Source: Flavobacterium sharifuzzamanii
GTDB lineage: Bacteria; Bacteroidota; Bacteroidia; Flavobacteriales; Flavobacteriaceae
Reading direction: 5' to 3'
Length of the DNA stretch: 64,000 nt
Assembly: GCF_003254585.1 (NCBI RefSeq)
Contig: NZ_QJGZ01000042.1
Location: 434,001-498,000 of the forward strand
Positions 39,525 to 47,382 of the stretch are shown here, one piece after another; position 1 is the stretch's first letter; each line of letters opens with the position of its first letter. Position numbers and translations under genes: made by a program. The notes beneath the pieces were generated by a model that saw only the letters and a list, made by a program, of their open reading frames with translations, was not told where the DNA came from and did not search any database.

Positions 39525-39828
39525 GACTACTTTCTAAACGTTGCTGATTTTCTTTTTCTAGAATTTCTCTTATTTTTTTCTCTTCCCATTTCTTATTGAA
39601 GAAAGGCGGAAGACTAAAAACTTTCAATCCATGCAAAACAATTGCTATTCCCCAGCCCATTACAGACCATATCCACCATAGATATTCCGGAGAAGTCATA
39701 TAATTTACAACAATCACAATCGGGTTACATAAAACGTAGACAGTCAAATGCTCATAAAATCCTCTTATCTCTTTTACTTTTTTCTGAGCATCATAATAAC
39801 GATCCGCTTCTGTGAAATCTTTTTCCAT
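39505..39828 (-). CDS. 2TM-domain membrane protein (first free copy)
   Basis: The start is placed at ATG 39828, which overlaps the histidine-kinase stop by one base (TAATG), giving 107 residues. A longer frame from 39891 lies inside the kinase gene and is rejected. It reads EADRYYDAQKKVKEIRGFYEHLTVYVLCNPIVIVVNYM, then YLWWIWSVMGWGIAIVLHGLKVFSLPPFFNKKWEEKKIREILEKENQQRLESS. All family elements are present. The start-stop overlap implies tight translational coupling to the kinase, hence similar protein amounts. Confidence 0.88.
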   Translation of the reverse strand: MEKDFTEADRYYDAQKKVKEIRGFYEHLTVYVLCNPIVIVVNYMTSPEYLWWIWSVMGWGIAIVLHGLKVFSLPPFFNKKWEEKKIREILEKENQQRLESSHGNKFE

Positions 39829-41168
39829 TACTTCCACGTTTTTTGCTTGTTGTCTTTTTCCAAAATCTCGCGAATTTTTCTTTCTTCCCAATCAGAGCTA
39901 TATCCAAAAACTTTAAAAGCATGCATCGCAACTCCAAACCCCCAACCTAAAGCCGAAAACCAAAACCATTGAAATCCTGGTGAAAATTTTAAATTAATAA
40001 AGATCAAAAACGGAATTACACAGCAATATGAAATGATATTCCCATAAAATCCTTTCAGTTCTTCTACTCTTTTTTTAGCTCTATAATAAGCTTTTGCTTC
40101 ATCGGTATATTCTGCACTCATTTCCATAACGGCAATTTGTTTTGTTAAAATTGGAATTCTAACTGTGAAATTCTTTCCATCCTCTTCAATCTTCACTTTT
40201 CTATCTGTTATAATTCCGTATCTGTTTACAATATTCTGCAGTCCGACACCTTGCCTATCCTGCAAAACTTCTTTTTTCTGAAGATCATTCTGAATTGCCA
40301 GATAATCTTTATCAATAAAAATTCTAATATGAAGCGGTTTTTGCTCGCTTACCACATTATGCTTTACGGTATTCTCCAGTAAAAGCTGTAAAGAAAGCGG
40401 TACTACTTTGGCCTCTGGATTGATGTTTTCTGTTGGCAATTCGTAAAACAAACTATTTTCGAAACGCATTTTCAGAAGATTCATATAGGTTTTTGCAAAC
40501 GACAACTCGTCTTCAACCGAAACCAATTCTTTGTCTTTCTGTTCTAAAACATATCGGTAAATTTTAGACAATGAAGTAGTAAAACGCTGTGCATTATCTG
40601 GATTTTCTTCTATTAAAGAACTAAGAACATTTAAACTATTAAAAAGAAAATGCGGGTCGATCTGGTTTTTTAAGCTTTCGAATTTGGCATTTGCCGTACC
40701 CGCGATAATCTTTTGTTGTGTTACCTTGTTTTCCTGATAGAGTTTATAAAAATTAAGTCCGTGAAAAAACAGTAGAACAATAAAAGTCATTACTGCAGAT
40801 TCTATGTAATTTTCAGCCTTTTCATTTGCTAAAAAACCAATAATTGTCTTATTCTCGATTATTACACTTGTAAACAAACGCAATACTCCAATTACAATCA
40901 TCGATACTAAAAAAGAACTTGCAAAACCAATAAGTATTCTCTTTACTGAATATGGATTTTCTCTGAAGACCCTATCTAAAAAATCAAAAAGAACGACGTT
41001 TACGATATACAAAACCACACTGTAAAGCATGCAGTACAAGAAATAAATGTAAAGATTCTTATTAAAGACTGCTGTTCCTAAAGAAGCAAACCGAATTAGA
41101 AAAGAGAACAAAAAAACTATTCCTCCAACTAAGCATGCTTTTAACAAATTGGGTTTTAATATCATCAT
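39828..41168 (-). CDS. LytS-like sensor histidine kinase fused to a C-terminal 2TM domain
   Basis: The 446-residue protein has four membrane helices (about 8-30, 37-60, 76-98, 122-143), then a His_kinase region with phospho-acceptor H173 in KNQIDPHFLFNSLNVLSSLIEENP and an ATPase with N-box LLLENTVKHNVV and glycine box GVGLQNIVNRYG. The kinase would normally end near 340; instead MSAEYTDEAKAYYRAKKRVEELKGFYGNII... continues in frame as a complete 2TM domain to W-E-E-R-K-I-R-E-I-L-E-K. It therefore carries the same module encoded by the next four genes. The signal is unknown; upstream genes suggest a surface receptor. Confidence 0.92.
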   Translation of the reverse strand: MMILKPNLLKACLVGGIVFLFSFLIRFASLGTAVFNKNLYIYFLYCMLYSVVLYIVNVVLFDFLDRVFRENPYSVKRILIGFASSFLVSMIVIGVLRLFTSVIIENKTIIGFLANEKAENYIESAVMTFIVLLFFHGLNFYKLYQENKVTQQKIIAGTANAKFESLKNQIDPHFLFNSLNVLSSLIEENPDNAQRFTTSLSKIYRYVLEQKDKELVSVEDELSFAKTYMNLLKMRFENSLFYELPTENINPEAKVVPLSLQLLLENTVKHNVVSEQKPLHIRIFIDKDYLAIQNDLQKKEVLQDRQGVGLQNIVNRYGIITDRKVKIEEDGKNFTVRIPILTKQIAVMEMSAEYTDEAKAYYRAKKRVEELKGFYGNIISYCCVIPFLIFINLKFSPGFQWFWFSALGWGFGVAMHAFKVFGYSSDWEERKIREILEKDNKQKTWK

Positions 41169-41184
41169 ATTATAAACTACTGAA

Positions 41185-41805
41185 TTATTTACAAGTTTTT
41201 TGAATTTCTAATGCTCTGTCCAATCCCCATTTTGGAGCGTAAGGCGTAGCTGGTTTAAAAGTATTAAAAAGTTCAATAGATTTATCAACTTGCGCGCACA
41301 AAGGTTTTGTATCTACTCCTGTCCATTTTGCTCCTCCTATTTGATAATCTGCTTCACCAAAAACTGCTCTCGGATTATTTGGATCTAATGCTTTAGCTTT
41401 TGCGTAAGCTTCCATCACTTTAGCAGAATATTTCATTCCGTTTGTCATCGGGTCTGCTACAACATATCCTGTGTAGATTAGCGCCTGCATTACATATAGT
41501 TCTGAGTTGGCTTGGTCTTTAATCAATTCGATATCTAATGCATCTTGCGCTTTTGTCAATAACAAATCGATTTTTGCTTTGTCTTTTTCTGTAAAAACGG
41601 CGGTTGCGTTGATCATAGCAACATAATAATTAGGCAAATAACTGTTTTTTTCAGCTGCCGCAATTCTTTCAAATAAAGCCGAAGCTTCAGTATTTTTCCC
41701 TTCTTTCCAAAGTCCGAACGCTTTATTCATTCCTTGTTCAAATTGCGTTTGTGCTGAACTTATTACTACTACAAATAGTGCGATTAAAGTGATGATTTTT
41801 TTCAT
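41185..41805 (-). CDS. Periplasmic TPR-like protein
   Basis: The 206-residue protein has a signal peptide MKKIITLIALFVVVISSAQTQF and helical pairs resembling tetratricopeptide repeats: MNKAFGLWKEGKNTEASALFERIAAAEK, and YSAKVMEAYAKAKALDPNNPRAVFGEADY (about 125-153) with the typical A-x-x-x-x-L-D-P-N-N-P signature. It would act in the periplasm as a scaffold. It lies 16 bp upstream of the kinase and after the DUF2141 gene, so it may carry the signal between the outer-membrane receptor and the sensor; this is a hypothesis. Confidence 0.75.
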   Translation of the reverse strand: MKKIITLIALFVVVISSAQTQFEQGMNKAFGLWKEGKNTEASALFERIAAAEKNSYLPNYYVAMINATAVFTEKDKAKIDLLLTKAQDALDIELIKDQANSELYVMQALIYTGYVVADPMTNGMKYSAKVMEAYAKAKALDPNNPRAVFGEADYQIGGAKWTGVDTKPLCAQVDKSIELFNTFKPATPYAPKWGLDRALEIQKTCK

Positions 41806-41854
41806 TTTATAAGTTATTTAATGGTTTGTTTATATAGATTAGTTATTTGTTTAT

Positions 41855-42262
41855 TTAGAATACAATTTCAATTTTTGAGTCTTTATTGACAATAAATTTA
41901 GCATCACTATACAAAGGAGGCCCCATAAATCCTTTTGCATTGTTTGAAGCTGCATATTCTTCTATTGGCATTCCCATTGAGTTTCTGTCAAGCTTTCCGT
42001 TGATGTTCTCATCATGATAGGTTGAAATTGCATATTCTCCAGCAGGAAGGTTATCAAAAGTTACAACCGCTTTATTGTCTTTAATTTCGGAAGCCAAACT
42101 TTTGTAAGTTGTTTTAAGGAAAGTTCCGTCTGAATTGTATAATCCTACTTTAACCACTCCTGTGTCATTTTTTAAGCCTGAAACAGCAACAGTTAATTTC
42201 ACATTCTGTGCAGACATTAAACTGCAGATAAATAAGATAGTTATTGTAATAATTTTGGTCAT
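41855..42262 (-). CDS. DUF2141-family secreted protein
   Basis: The 135-residue protein has signal peptide MTKIITITILFICSLMSAQN. The fold is an immunoglobulin-like DUF2141 domain: VKLTVAVSGLKNDTGVVKVGLYNSDGTFLK, FDNLPAGEYAISTYHDENINGKLDRNSMGMPIEEYAASNNAKGFMGPPLYSDAKF. The D-E-N-x-N-G-K-L-D run resembles a calcium-binding loop. Molecular function is not known for the family; it recurs with TonB receptors in Bacteroidota. Between receptor and TPR-like genes, on the same strand. Confidence 0.88.
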   Translation of the reverse strand: MTKIITITILFICSLMSAQNVKLTVAVSGLKNDTGVVKVGLYNSDGTFLKTTYKSLASEIKDNKAVVTFDNLPAGEYAISTYHDENINGKLDRNSMGMPIEEYAASNNAKGFMGPPLYSDAKFIVNKDSKIEIVF

Positions 42263-42272
42263 GATTTCTTTT

Positions 42273-42436
42273 TTTAAGGTTCTGAGTTACTAAGGTTCTA
42301 AGTTTTTTTATTGATGATTAAAACTCTTTTTTTTAAGGTTCAAAGGTTCAGAGTTGCAAAGGTTCAGAGGTTTGTTTTTCTTATTACTAGTATTCAAAAA
42401 ACTTTGAACCTTTGTCGCTTTGTTTCTTTGTTCCTT
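42273..42436. repeat. GGTTCAGAGTTGCAAAGG-type inverted repeat with CTTAGAACC fragment
   Basis: AAGGTTCTGAGTTACTAAGGTTCTAAG (42275-42302) is a fragment of the CTTAGAACC family. AAGGTTCAAAGGTTCAGAGTTGCAAAGG (42335 on) pairs with ACTTTGAACCTTTGTCGC...CTTTG downstream (to 42436). It lies in the gap between the receptor and DUF2141 genes. Confidence 0.7.
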
Positions 42437-42526
42437 TTAATTTACACTTCAAAAGTATGCTGGTTTTTAGTCTTTTAAAATTAAATGATACTGAGTTGTT
42501 GATTTTGGTTACTGAATTGTTTTTTT

Positions 42527-42669
42527 CCGAGGTGCAGAGGGTCAGAGTTGCAAAGGCTCAAAGGTTTTTTCTTTCTAGATTCTGAAGAACAAATACAAAG
42601 ATTTTAATATTTAAAACTTTTAACCATTCGAAGAAACCTCTGAACCTTTGCACCTTTGCACCTTTGTTC
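42527..42669. repeat. Second GAGGTGCAGAGG-type inverted repeat in the same gap
   Basis: CCGAGGTGCAGAGGGTCAGAGTTGCAAAGGC pairs with GAAACCTCTGAACCTTTGCACCTTTGC. The words match those at 42335-42436 and those flanking the four-helix-bundle gene at 50222. Together these repeats fill most of the 42263-42677 gap. Confidence 0.75.
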
Positions 42670-42677
42670 CTGAAAAA

Positions 42678-44843
42678 CTACAAGTTTTTTAGCTGATTCT
42701 CATTCTTATTCTGGCTAATCGTCCAAAAGAAACCGATGAAAAAGAATCTGTCTGCTGTTGGAACCACGGCTTGTCTTTGATAAACACCGCTTGCATCTGG
42801 ATTTTTTGCATAATCGTATCCGAAAATATTTTGAGTTCCTAAAACATTCGAAACTGAGAAATAAAGGATTTTTTGCGTTGTTAATAAATACGCCCAGCTG
42901 AAGCTTAAACTATTATACGATTTTGTTTTTCCGTTCATAAACTGTGTCTGATTCGGATCGTTGTACGGACGTCCTGAACTAAAGCTGTTTGTTAAACTAG
43001 CCTGAGATTTCCAATCTGTAATAAAATATTTTGCTACAACAGATAAGTTATGATTGGCAATAAAACTTGGAGTCGCCATGTTTGGGAAGTTTTTATATTG
43101 TCTTTCTGAATCGATATAAGAATATGAAATCCAATATTCTAGGTTTTTGTGCAAATTGCTGTCTCTCCAAAATAAATCCAATCCTTTTGCGTAACCAGAT
43201 CCGTTGTTATTGAAAACCGAATTGTATTGAATATCTCTTGTGTTGTATTGTACTAAATTGCTGTAATCCTTATAATAAACCTCTGCTCTAAGTGTTTGAC
43301 CTATTCTTGTAAACGTATAATTAAAAATATAATGACTTGCTTTTTCGCTTTCAAACTGATGGTATTTAGAAAATTTAATATAATCTACAACTGGTGTTTG
43401 AGAATAATCTCCATAAGCAAACGAGAACTGACTGTTTTTTGAAGCTTTATATCCTAATGAAGCTCTTGGCGCAATATTGTTTTCGTTTAAAAGACTGTTG
43501 TTTGAATATCTTAAACCAACTTTTAAAGCTAGTTTTTTAGAAAATAAAATATCCCCTTCTGTGTAAGCCGCAAAAATGTTAGAATCATATCCATTTGTAA
43601 CATTAAGCGAAATATTATCGGCTACGTTTTCATCGTATTTTGTAATGAAATAATCACTTCCGAAAGACAATTTAAAAAAGTTTGAAAATTTCTTGCTTAA
43701 TTTCAGCTTCAGCTGAGCGGCATTTTCTTGGTTTTCGATTCCGGTAATATCATATTTCAGTTTGTTTTTGCTGTAACCATAGCTCACTCCAGAAGTAATC
43801 TGCCATCCAGTTCCAAAACTTCCTTTGTAAGACGAATTCAAATAGAAGTTATTATTGTTCATGTCAGTTCGAATCGGATTTTCGAAATTGACGTTTTTCT
43901 GATTCAAATCAAACTTTTCAGAATCAAAAGAAGCATACAGCTTAAATATTCCGTTTGTAAAATTATATCTATAAACCGTCTCACCTCCAAGAGATTGATA
44001 CGGATTATTCCACTCTACGTTTTGCGGAATAACAGCTTGATAAGGTGCTAAATTCACATACATCATATTTACACTAAGTGAACTTTTTTTGAATTTCTGT
44101 GTATTTCCTAAACTCAAACCAACCGTCATAAGCCCAATATCAGTTTTATCATGGTCTTCTTCGTCTTGTGTATTTAAAAGCAAAACACTTGACAAAGCTT
44201 CACCATATTCCGCAGAATAACCACCTGTAGAAAATGCGATTCCGCTAAACAAAAAAGGAGAAAAACGGCTTCTTGTAGGTAAGTTATTTGTAGTTGCGCC
44301 ATAAGGCTGCGCTACACGGATTCCGTCAACAAAAGTCTGCGTTTCGCTTGCTTCACCTCCACGAACAAACAAACGTCCGTCTTCACCAACCGTTTGAGTT
44401 CCTGGTAAAGTCTGCAAAGCTGCAACAATATTTCCTGCAGAACCTGCCGTAGTTACAATATCTAAAGGTTTTAAAACCGAAACTCTCGATTTCTCTCCAG
44501 ATTCCATAGTTCCAGCTGTAATAATAACGGCATCCAAATTATTAATATTCTCTGTTAATTTTACCGTTTGATTTTTATAATTAGCAACATCAATTTCTTG
44601 TTTGTAAGTTTCAAAAAGTAAAAAGCTTACTACTAAAAATTTATTTCCTGTTTCTGTAGTTTCAAAAGAAAAATCTCCAGTTTCAGAACTTGTTGCTCCG
44701 TCATAAGTTCCGTCAATATAAATATTAGCGCCAGCAACAGGTTTTCCTTTTGGGTCTACTACTTTTCCTGAAATCGTATTTTGAGCAAAAATTAAAGCCG
44801 TAAAAAATAAAAAGCTAATAGTAAAAAATAATTTGGTTTTCAT
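42678..44843 (-). CDS. TonB-dependent outer-membrane receptor
   Basis: The 721-residue protein has a signal peptide (MKTKLFFTISFLFFTALIFAQ). A carboxypeptidase-regulatory-like domain follows at about 22-105 (ISGKVVDPKGKPVAGANIYIDGTYDGATSSETGDFSF). A plug domain (about 108-225) has VGEDGRLFVRGGEASETQTFVDGIRV, and a barrel of about 22 strands ends in an aromatic-rich FFFIGFFWTISQNK. It imports a substrate (iron complex, cobalamin, sugar or other) across the outer membrane using TonB energy. No TonB-box or SusD partner was seen. It is the first gene of the minus-strand cluster, upstream of a DUF2141 protein and the kinase. Confidence 0.93.
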   Translation of the reverse strand: MKTKLFFTISFLFFTALIFAQNTISGKVVDPKGKPVAGANIYIDGTYDGATSSETGDFSFETTETGNKFLVVSFLLFETYKQEIDVANYKNQTVKLTENINNLDAVIITAGTMESGEKSRVSVLKPLDIVTTAGSAGNIVAALQTLPGTQTVGEDGRLFVRGGEASETQTFVDGIRVAQPYGATTNNLPTRSRFSPFLFSGIAFSTGGYSAEYGEALSSVLLLNTQDEEDHDKTDIGLMTVGLSLGNTQKFKKSSLSVNMMYVNLAPYQAVIPQNVEWNNPYQSLGGETVYRYNFTNGIFKLYASFDSEKFDLNQKNVNFENPIRTDMNNNNFYLNSSYKGSFGTGWQITSGVSYGYSKNKLKYDITGIENQENAAQLKLKLSKKFSNFFKLSFGSDYFITKYDENVADNISLNVTNGYDSNIFAAYTEGDILFSKKLALKVGLRYSNNSLLNENNIAPRASLGYKASKNSQFSFAYGDYSQTPVVDYIKFSKYHQFESEKASHYIFNYTFTRIGQTLRAEVYYKDYSNLVQYNTRDIQYNSVFNNNGSGYAKGLDLFWRDSNLHKNLEYWISYSYIDSERQYKNFPNMATPSFIANHNLSVVAKYFITDWKSQASLTNSFSSGRPYNDPNQTQFMNGKTKSYNSLSFSWAYLLTTQKILYFSVSNVLGTQNIFGYDYAKNPDASGVYQRQAVVPTADRFFFIGFFWTISQNKNENQLKNL

Positions 44844-44866
44844 GTCATCTTTGGTTTTTGATGAAG

Positions 44867-44874
44867 CAAATGTA
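44867..44874 (-). promoter_or_regulatory. -7 box of the receptor-kinase operon
   Basis: On the minus strand TACATTTG fits TAnnTTTG and lies 23 bp before the receptor ATG at 44843. No operator was recognised. This promoter would serve the whole receptor-to-regulator cluster unless internal ones exist. Confidence 0.4.
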
Positions 44875-44986
44875 TTTTAACAATTCATGTTAAAAAATAT
44901 ATAATAACCCAATTGTAGATTTTCGAGGATGAGTTGTAAAATACTAATTTGTATCTTAGCTAACGTGTTTCTAAAAACTATTAACT

Positions 44987-45445
44987 ATGTCAGAAAGTAA
45001 AAGAGTTTCGAATTTATATCAATCCATTTATAATGGAAATCCATGGCTTGAAGTTACCTTGGCAGATACTTTAAAAGATGTAACTGCAGCTCAGGCTTAT
45101 AAAAAAATCAATCCTAACTTAAACACGATTTGGGAAATTGTCAATCACCTAATACAATGGAGAAGAAACATATTAAAGCGTGTTCAAGGAGAAATAATTA
45201 CAACTCCCGATCATAATTATTTTGTGCCAATTTTAGATTCATCTGAACCCGCTTGGGAACAATCGCTGCAAAGTCTGGCAAAATCTCAGGAATTATGGAG
45301 TGCTTGTCTGAGTGATTTTAATGATGAGGATTTTGAGAAAATAGATCTAAATAATAATCATAATTTTTATGAAGATATTCACGGAATCATTCAGCATGAC
45401 GTTTATCATTTAGGACAAATTGTTATTTTGAAAAAACTGCTTTAA
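44987..45445 (+). CDS. DinB-family four-helix protein
   Basis: The 152-residue protein has the metal-binding histidines of DinB/YfiT folds: IWEIVNHLIQWRRNIL (one H in helix 2) and IIQHDVYHLGQIVILKKLL at the C-terminus (two H in H-D-V-Y-H-L-G-Q). The family includes thiol-S-transferase-like and stress-induced proteins. The first 40 residues (WLEVTLADTLKDVTAAQAYKK) complete helix 1. It is divergent from the receptor gene and single. Its substrate is unknown. Confidence 0.85.
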   Translation: MSESKRVSNLYQSIYNGNPWLEVTLADTLKDVTAAQAYKKINPNLNTIWEIVNHLIQWRRNILKRVQGEIITTPDHNYFVPILDSSEPAWEQSLQSLAKSQELWSACLSDFNDEDFEKIDLNNNHNFYEDIHGIIQHDVYHLGQIVILKKLL

Positions 45446-45454
45446 TTTTAGTTC

Positions 45455-45586
45455 TAACACATAGAAACATAGGTTTTGTAACTCAAAAAGAATATTTAGA
45501 AATCTAGATTTCACACATAGCTCTATGTGGAAATCTAAAAATGAAATGCCTTTACTACGTTTAAAAGCTATGTTTCTATGTGCTAA
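45455..45586. repeat. Inverted repeat, ACACATAGAAACATAGG family
   Basis: TAACACATAGAAACATAGG (45455) pairs with GCTATGTTTCTATGTGCTA (to about 45586). An inner pair, AGATTTCACACATAG / CTATGTGGAAATCT, lies in the loop. It fills the gap before the YciI-domain gene. Confidence 0.8.
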
Positions 45587-45604
45587 AATAAAAAATCATC
45601 GACT

Positions 45605-46063
45605 ATGAAGAATATACTTTTTATGCTCGCATTATTATTGTTCAGTAGCATCGGCTTTTCACAAGAAACCGAAGTGAAATACGATGAAGCTCTAGCCAAA
45701 TCTCTCCATGCCGACGAATACGGAATGAAGAAATATGTTTTTTGTCTTTTAAAATCTGGAAGCAATACAACCGCTTCTAAAGAAGAAACCAAAAAACTTT
45801 TTGAAGGTCATATGGCAAATATTGGAAAATTGGCCAAAGAAGGAAAACTCGCTGTTGCTGGACCTTTCATGAAAAACGACCGAAATTATCGTGGTATTTA
45901 TATTTTTAATGTAGAAACCGTAGAAGAAGCCAAAGCTCTTGTTGCCACCGATCCTGCAATAAAAGCCAATTTGCTTGAAGCTGAATTAACGCCTTGGTAT
46001 TGCACTGCAGCTTTGCAGGAAATTCCGAAAATGCATGAAAAAATTGCCAAGACGAAAATGTAA
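45605..46063 (+). CDS. Secreted YciI-domain protein
   Basis: The 152-residue protein begins with a signal peptide, MKNILFMLALLLFSSIGFSQ. A ferredoxin-like YCII domain follows: MKKYVFCLLKSGSNTTASKEETKKLFEGHMANIGKLAKEGKLAVAGPFMKNDRNYRGIYIFNVETVEEAKALVATDPAIKANLLEAELTPWYCTAAL. The H-x-x-x-I and D-P motif of the family are present. YciI is usually cytosolic; export is unusual. It is 3 bp before the acetyltransferase gene, so both are co-transcribed. Confidence 0.83.
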   Translation: MKNILFMLALLLFSSIGFSQETEVKYDEALAKSLHADEYGMKKYVFCLLKSGSNTTASKEETKKLFEGHMANIGKLAKEGKLAVAGPFMKNDRNYRGIYIFNVETVEEAKALVATDPAIKANLLEAELTPWYCTAALQEIPKMHEKIAKTKM

Positions 46064-46066
46064 AAT

Positions 46067-46642
46067 ATGAAAACAGAAAAAGAAAAAATGATCTCTGGCG
46101 AATATTATAATGCCTTTGATCCTGAATTATTAAAAGGTCGTCGTGCGGCAAAAAACCTTTTACACAGCTTAAATGTAAAAGAATATAGAGTCACCAAAAA
46201 AGCAAAAGAGATTCTAAAAGAATTGATTCCGAACGCTGGATCTGGTCTTTATATTGAACCTCCTTTTCATTGTGATTACGGTTATAATATTTTTGCTGGC
46301 GAAAATGTTTATTTTAATGTGAATTGTGTGGTTTTGGATTGTGCGCCTGTAACCATCGGATCAAATGTGTTTATTGCACCGAATGTTCAGATTTATACCG
46401 CATCTCATCCGCTTGACGCTGAACTAAGAAAAACATTGGAAAATGCATATCCTGTAACAATTGGAGACGATTGCTGGATTGGCGGAAACTCTGTTATCTG
46501 CCCTGGCGTAACAATCGGAAAAGGTTGTGTTATTGGTGCTGGATCTGTCGTTACAAAAGATATTCCCGACAATTCGCTTGCTGTTGGAAATCCTGCAAAA
46601 GTTATTCGAAAATTAAATCAAGAACCTGAACCAAAAAAATAA
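46067..46642 (+). CDS. Sugar O-acetyltransferase (maltose acetyltransferase family)
   Basis: The 191-residue left-handed beta-helix protein opens MKTEKEKMISGEYYNAFDPELLKGRRAAKNLLHSLN, the N-terminal cap of Maa/LacA/NodL. Hexapeptide repeats give the catalytic histidine in YTASHPLDAELRKTLENA and the CoA region GDDCWIGGNSVICPGVTIGKGCVIGAGSVVTKDIPDNSLAVGNPAKVIRKL. It transfers acetyl from acetyl-CoA to a sugar hydroxyl. Its stop overlaps the next start by one base (TAATG). Confidence 0.94.
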   Translation: MKTEKEKMISGEYYNAFDPELLKGRRAAKNLLHSLNVKEYRVTKKAKEILKELIPNAGSGLYIEPPFHCDYGYNIFAGENVYFNVNCVVLDCAPVTIGSNVFIAPNVQIYTASHPLDAELRKTLENAYPVTIGDDCWIGGNSVICPGVTIGKGCVIGAGSVVTKDIPDNSLAVGNPAKVIRKLNQEPEPKK

Positions 46643-47031
46643 TGCTTACCCTTAACAAAGTTCATCATATTGCCATTTTATGTTCCGATTATGAAAAATC
46701 GAAATATTTCTACACTCAGATTTTAGGCTTAACAATTATTCGTGAAATTTACCGCGCAGAACGCCAATCTTATAAATTGGATTTGGCTTTGAATGGCTCT
46801 TATGTTGTCGAATTATTTTCATTTCCAAATCCGCCGCAAAGACCTTCAAGACCTGAGGCGGTTGGTTTAAGACATTTGGCTTTTGAAGTCATTAATCTGG
46901 AAGAAACAATTGCTTTTTTAACTTCAAAAAATATAGAATCAGAACCGATAAGAATTGATGAAACAACCGAAAAACGTTTCACTTTTATTGCTGATCCAGA
47001 TTTGTTACCGATTGAGTTTTATGAACGTTAG
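46642..47031 (+). CDS. VOC-family protein (YaeR/SMU1112c-type lyase)
   Basis: The 129-residue protein has the two beta-alpha-beta-beta-beta units of the vicinal oxygen chelate fold. KVHHIAILCSDYEKSKYFYTQILGLTIIREIY gives a first metal histidine, GLRHLAFEVINLEETIAFLTSKNI a second, and LPIEFYER a final glutamate. This family is glyoxalase I-like. Specific substrate is unknown. It is translationally coupled to the acetyltransferase gene upstream. Confidence 0.9.
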   Translation: MLTLNKVHHIAILCSDYEKSKYFYTQILGLTIIREIYRAERQSYKLDLALNGSYVVELFSFPNPPQRPSRPEAVGLRHLAFEVINLEETIAFLTSKNIESEPIRIDETTEKRFTFIADPDLLPIEFYER

Positions 47032-47035
47032 GCTT

Positions 47036-47250
47036 TTTTTTTGCCACTAAGGCACTAAGACTCTAAGTTTTTTTTTCTCATTTTTTGTCATTTCGACGAA
47101 GGAGAAATCTCCACGAGAAGCTCTGCAAAGATTGGCGATTTTGATTGCGGAGTTACTTGTGGAGATTTCTCCTTCGTCGAAATGACAAACTGCCTGTTTA
47201 ATCGTTGCCTTAAATAAAAAACCTTTGCGCCTTTGCGTCTTTGTGGCAAA
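47036..47250. repeat. Nested repeats: TGTCATTTCGACG family inside a (T)TTGCCACTAAGG family
   Basis: TTTTTGCCACTAAGGCACTAAGACTCTAAG (47036-47066) is a related inverse of AACCTTTGCGCCTTTGCGTCTTTGTGGCAAAA (47219-47250). Between them sits the full TGTCATTTCGACGAAGGAGA inverted repeat (47086-47187), copy 3 of the family at 9169. A short open frame across this stretch is not real. It fills most of the 47032-47382 gap. Confidence 0.8.
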
Positions 47251-47334
47251 AACAACATCGACAGAATTTTCCTATTTATATCCATTTTAACACACTAAAA
47301 TAAAGATTTCCTAGAAAAAACCGAATTTGATACT

Positions 47335-47342
47335 TAATTTTG
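47335..47342 (+). promoter_or_regulatory. -7 box before the ClC gene
   Basis: TAATTTTG fits TAnnTTTG, about 40 bp before the ATG at 47383. No other regulatory word seen. Confidence 0.45.
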
Positions 47343-47382
47343 TAATCCGCAGAAAAAAAAATGCGGAATTCTCAAACTTATA

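Noticed and set aside
37682..41168. The kinase-2TM fusion as a missed stop codon or sequencing frameshift
   Set aside because: The frame is open with normal codon use across the junction and the next gene starts with a coupled TAATG after the 2TM domain, so a real fusion is more likely. Resequencing would settle it.
43728..44051. 107-codon plus-strand frame within the TonB receptor gene
   Set aside because: Antisense shadow of a confidently identified receptor.
47088..47285. 65-codon minus-strand frame in the gap before the ClC gene
   Set aside because: It is the TGTCATTTCGACG repeat and flanking repeat words, not coding.
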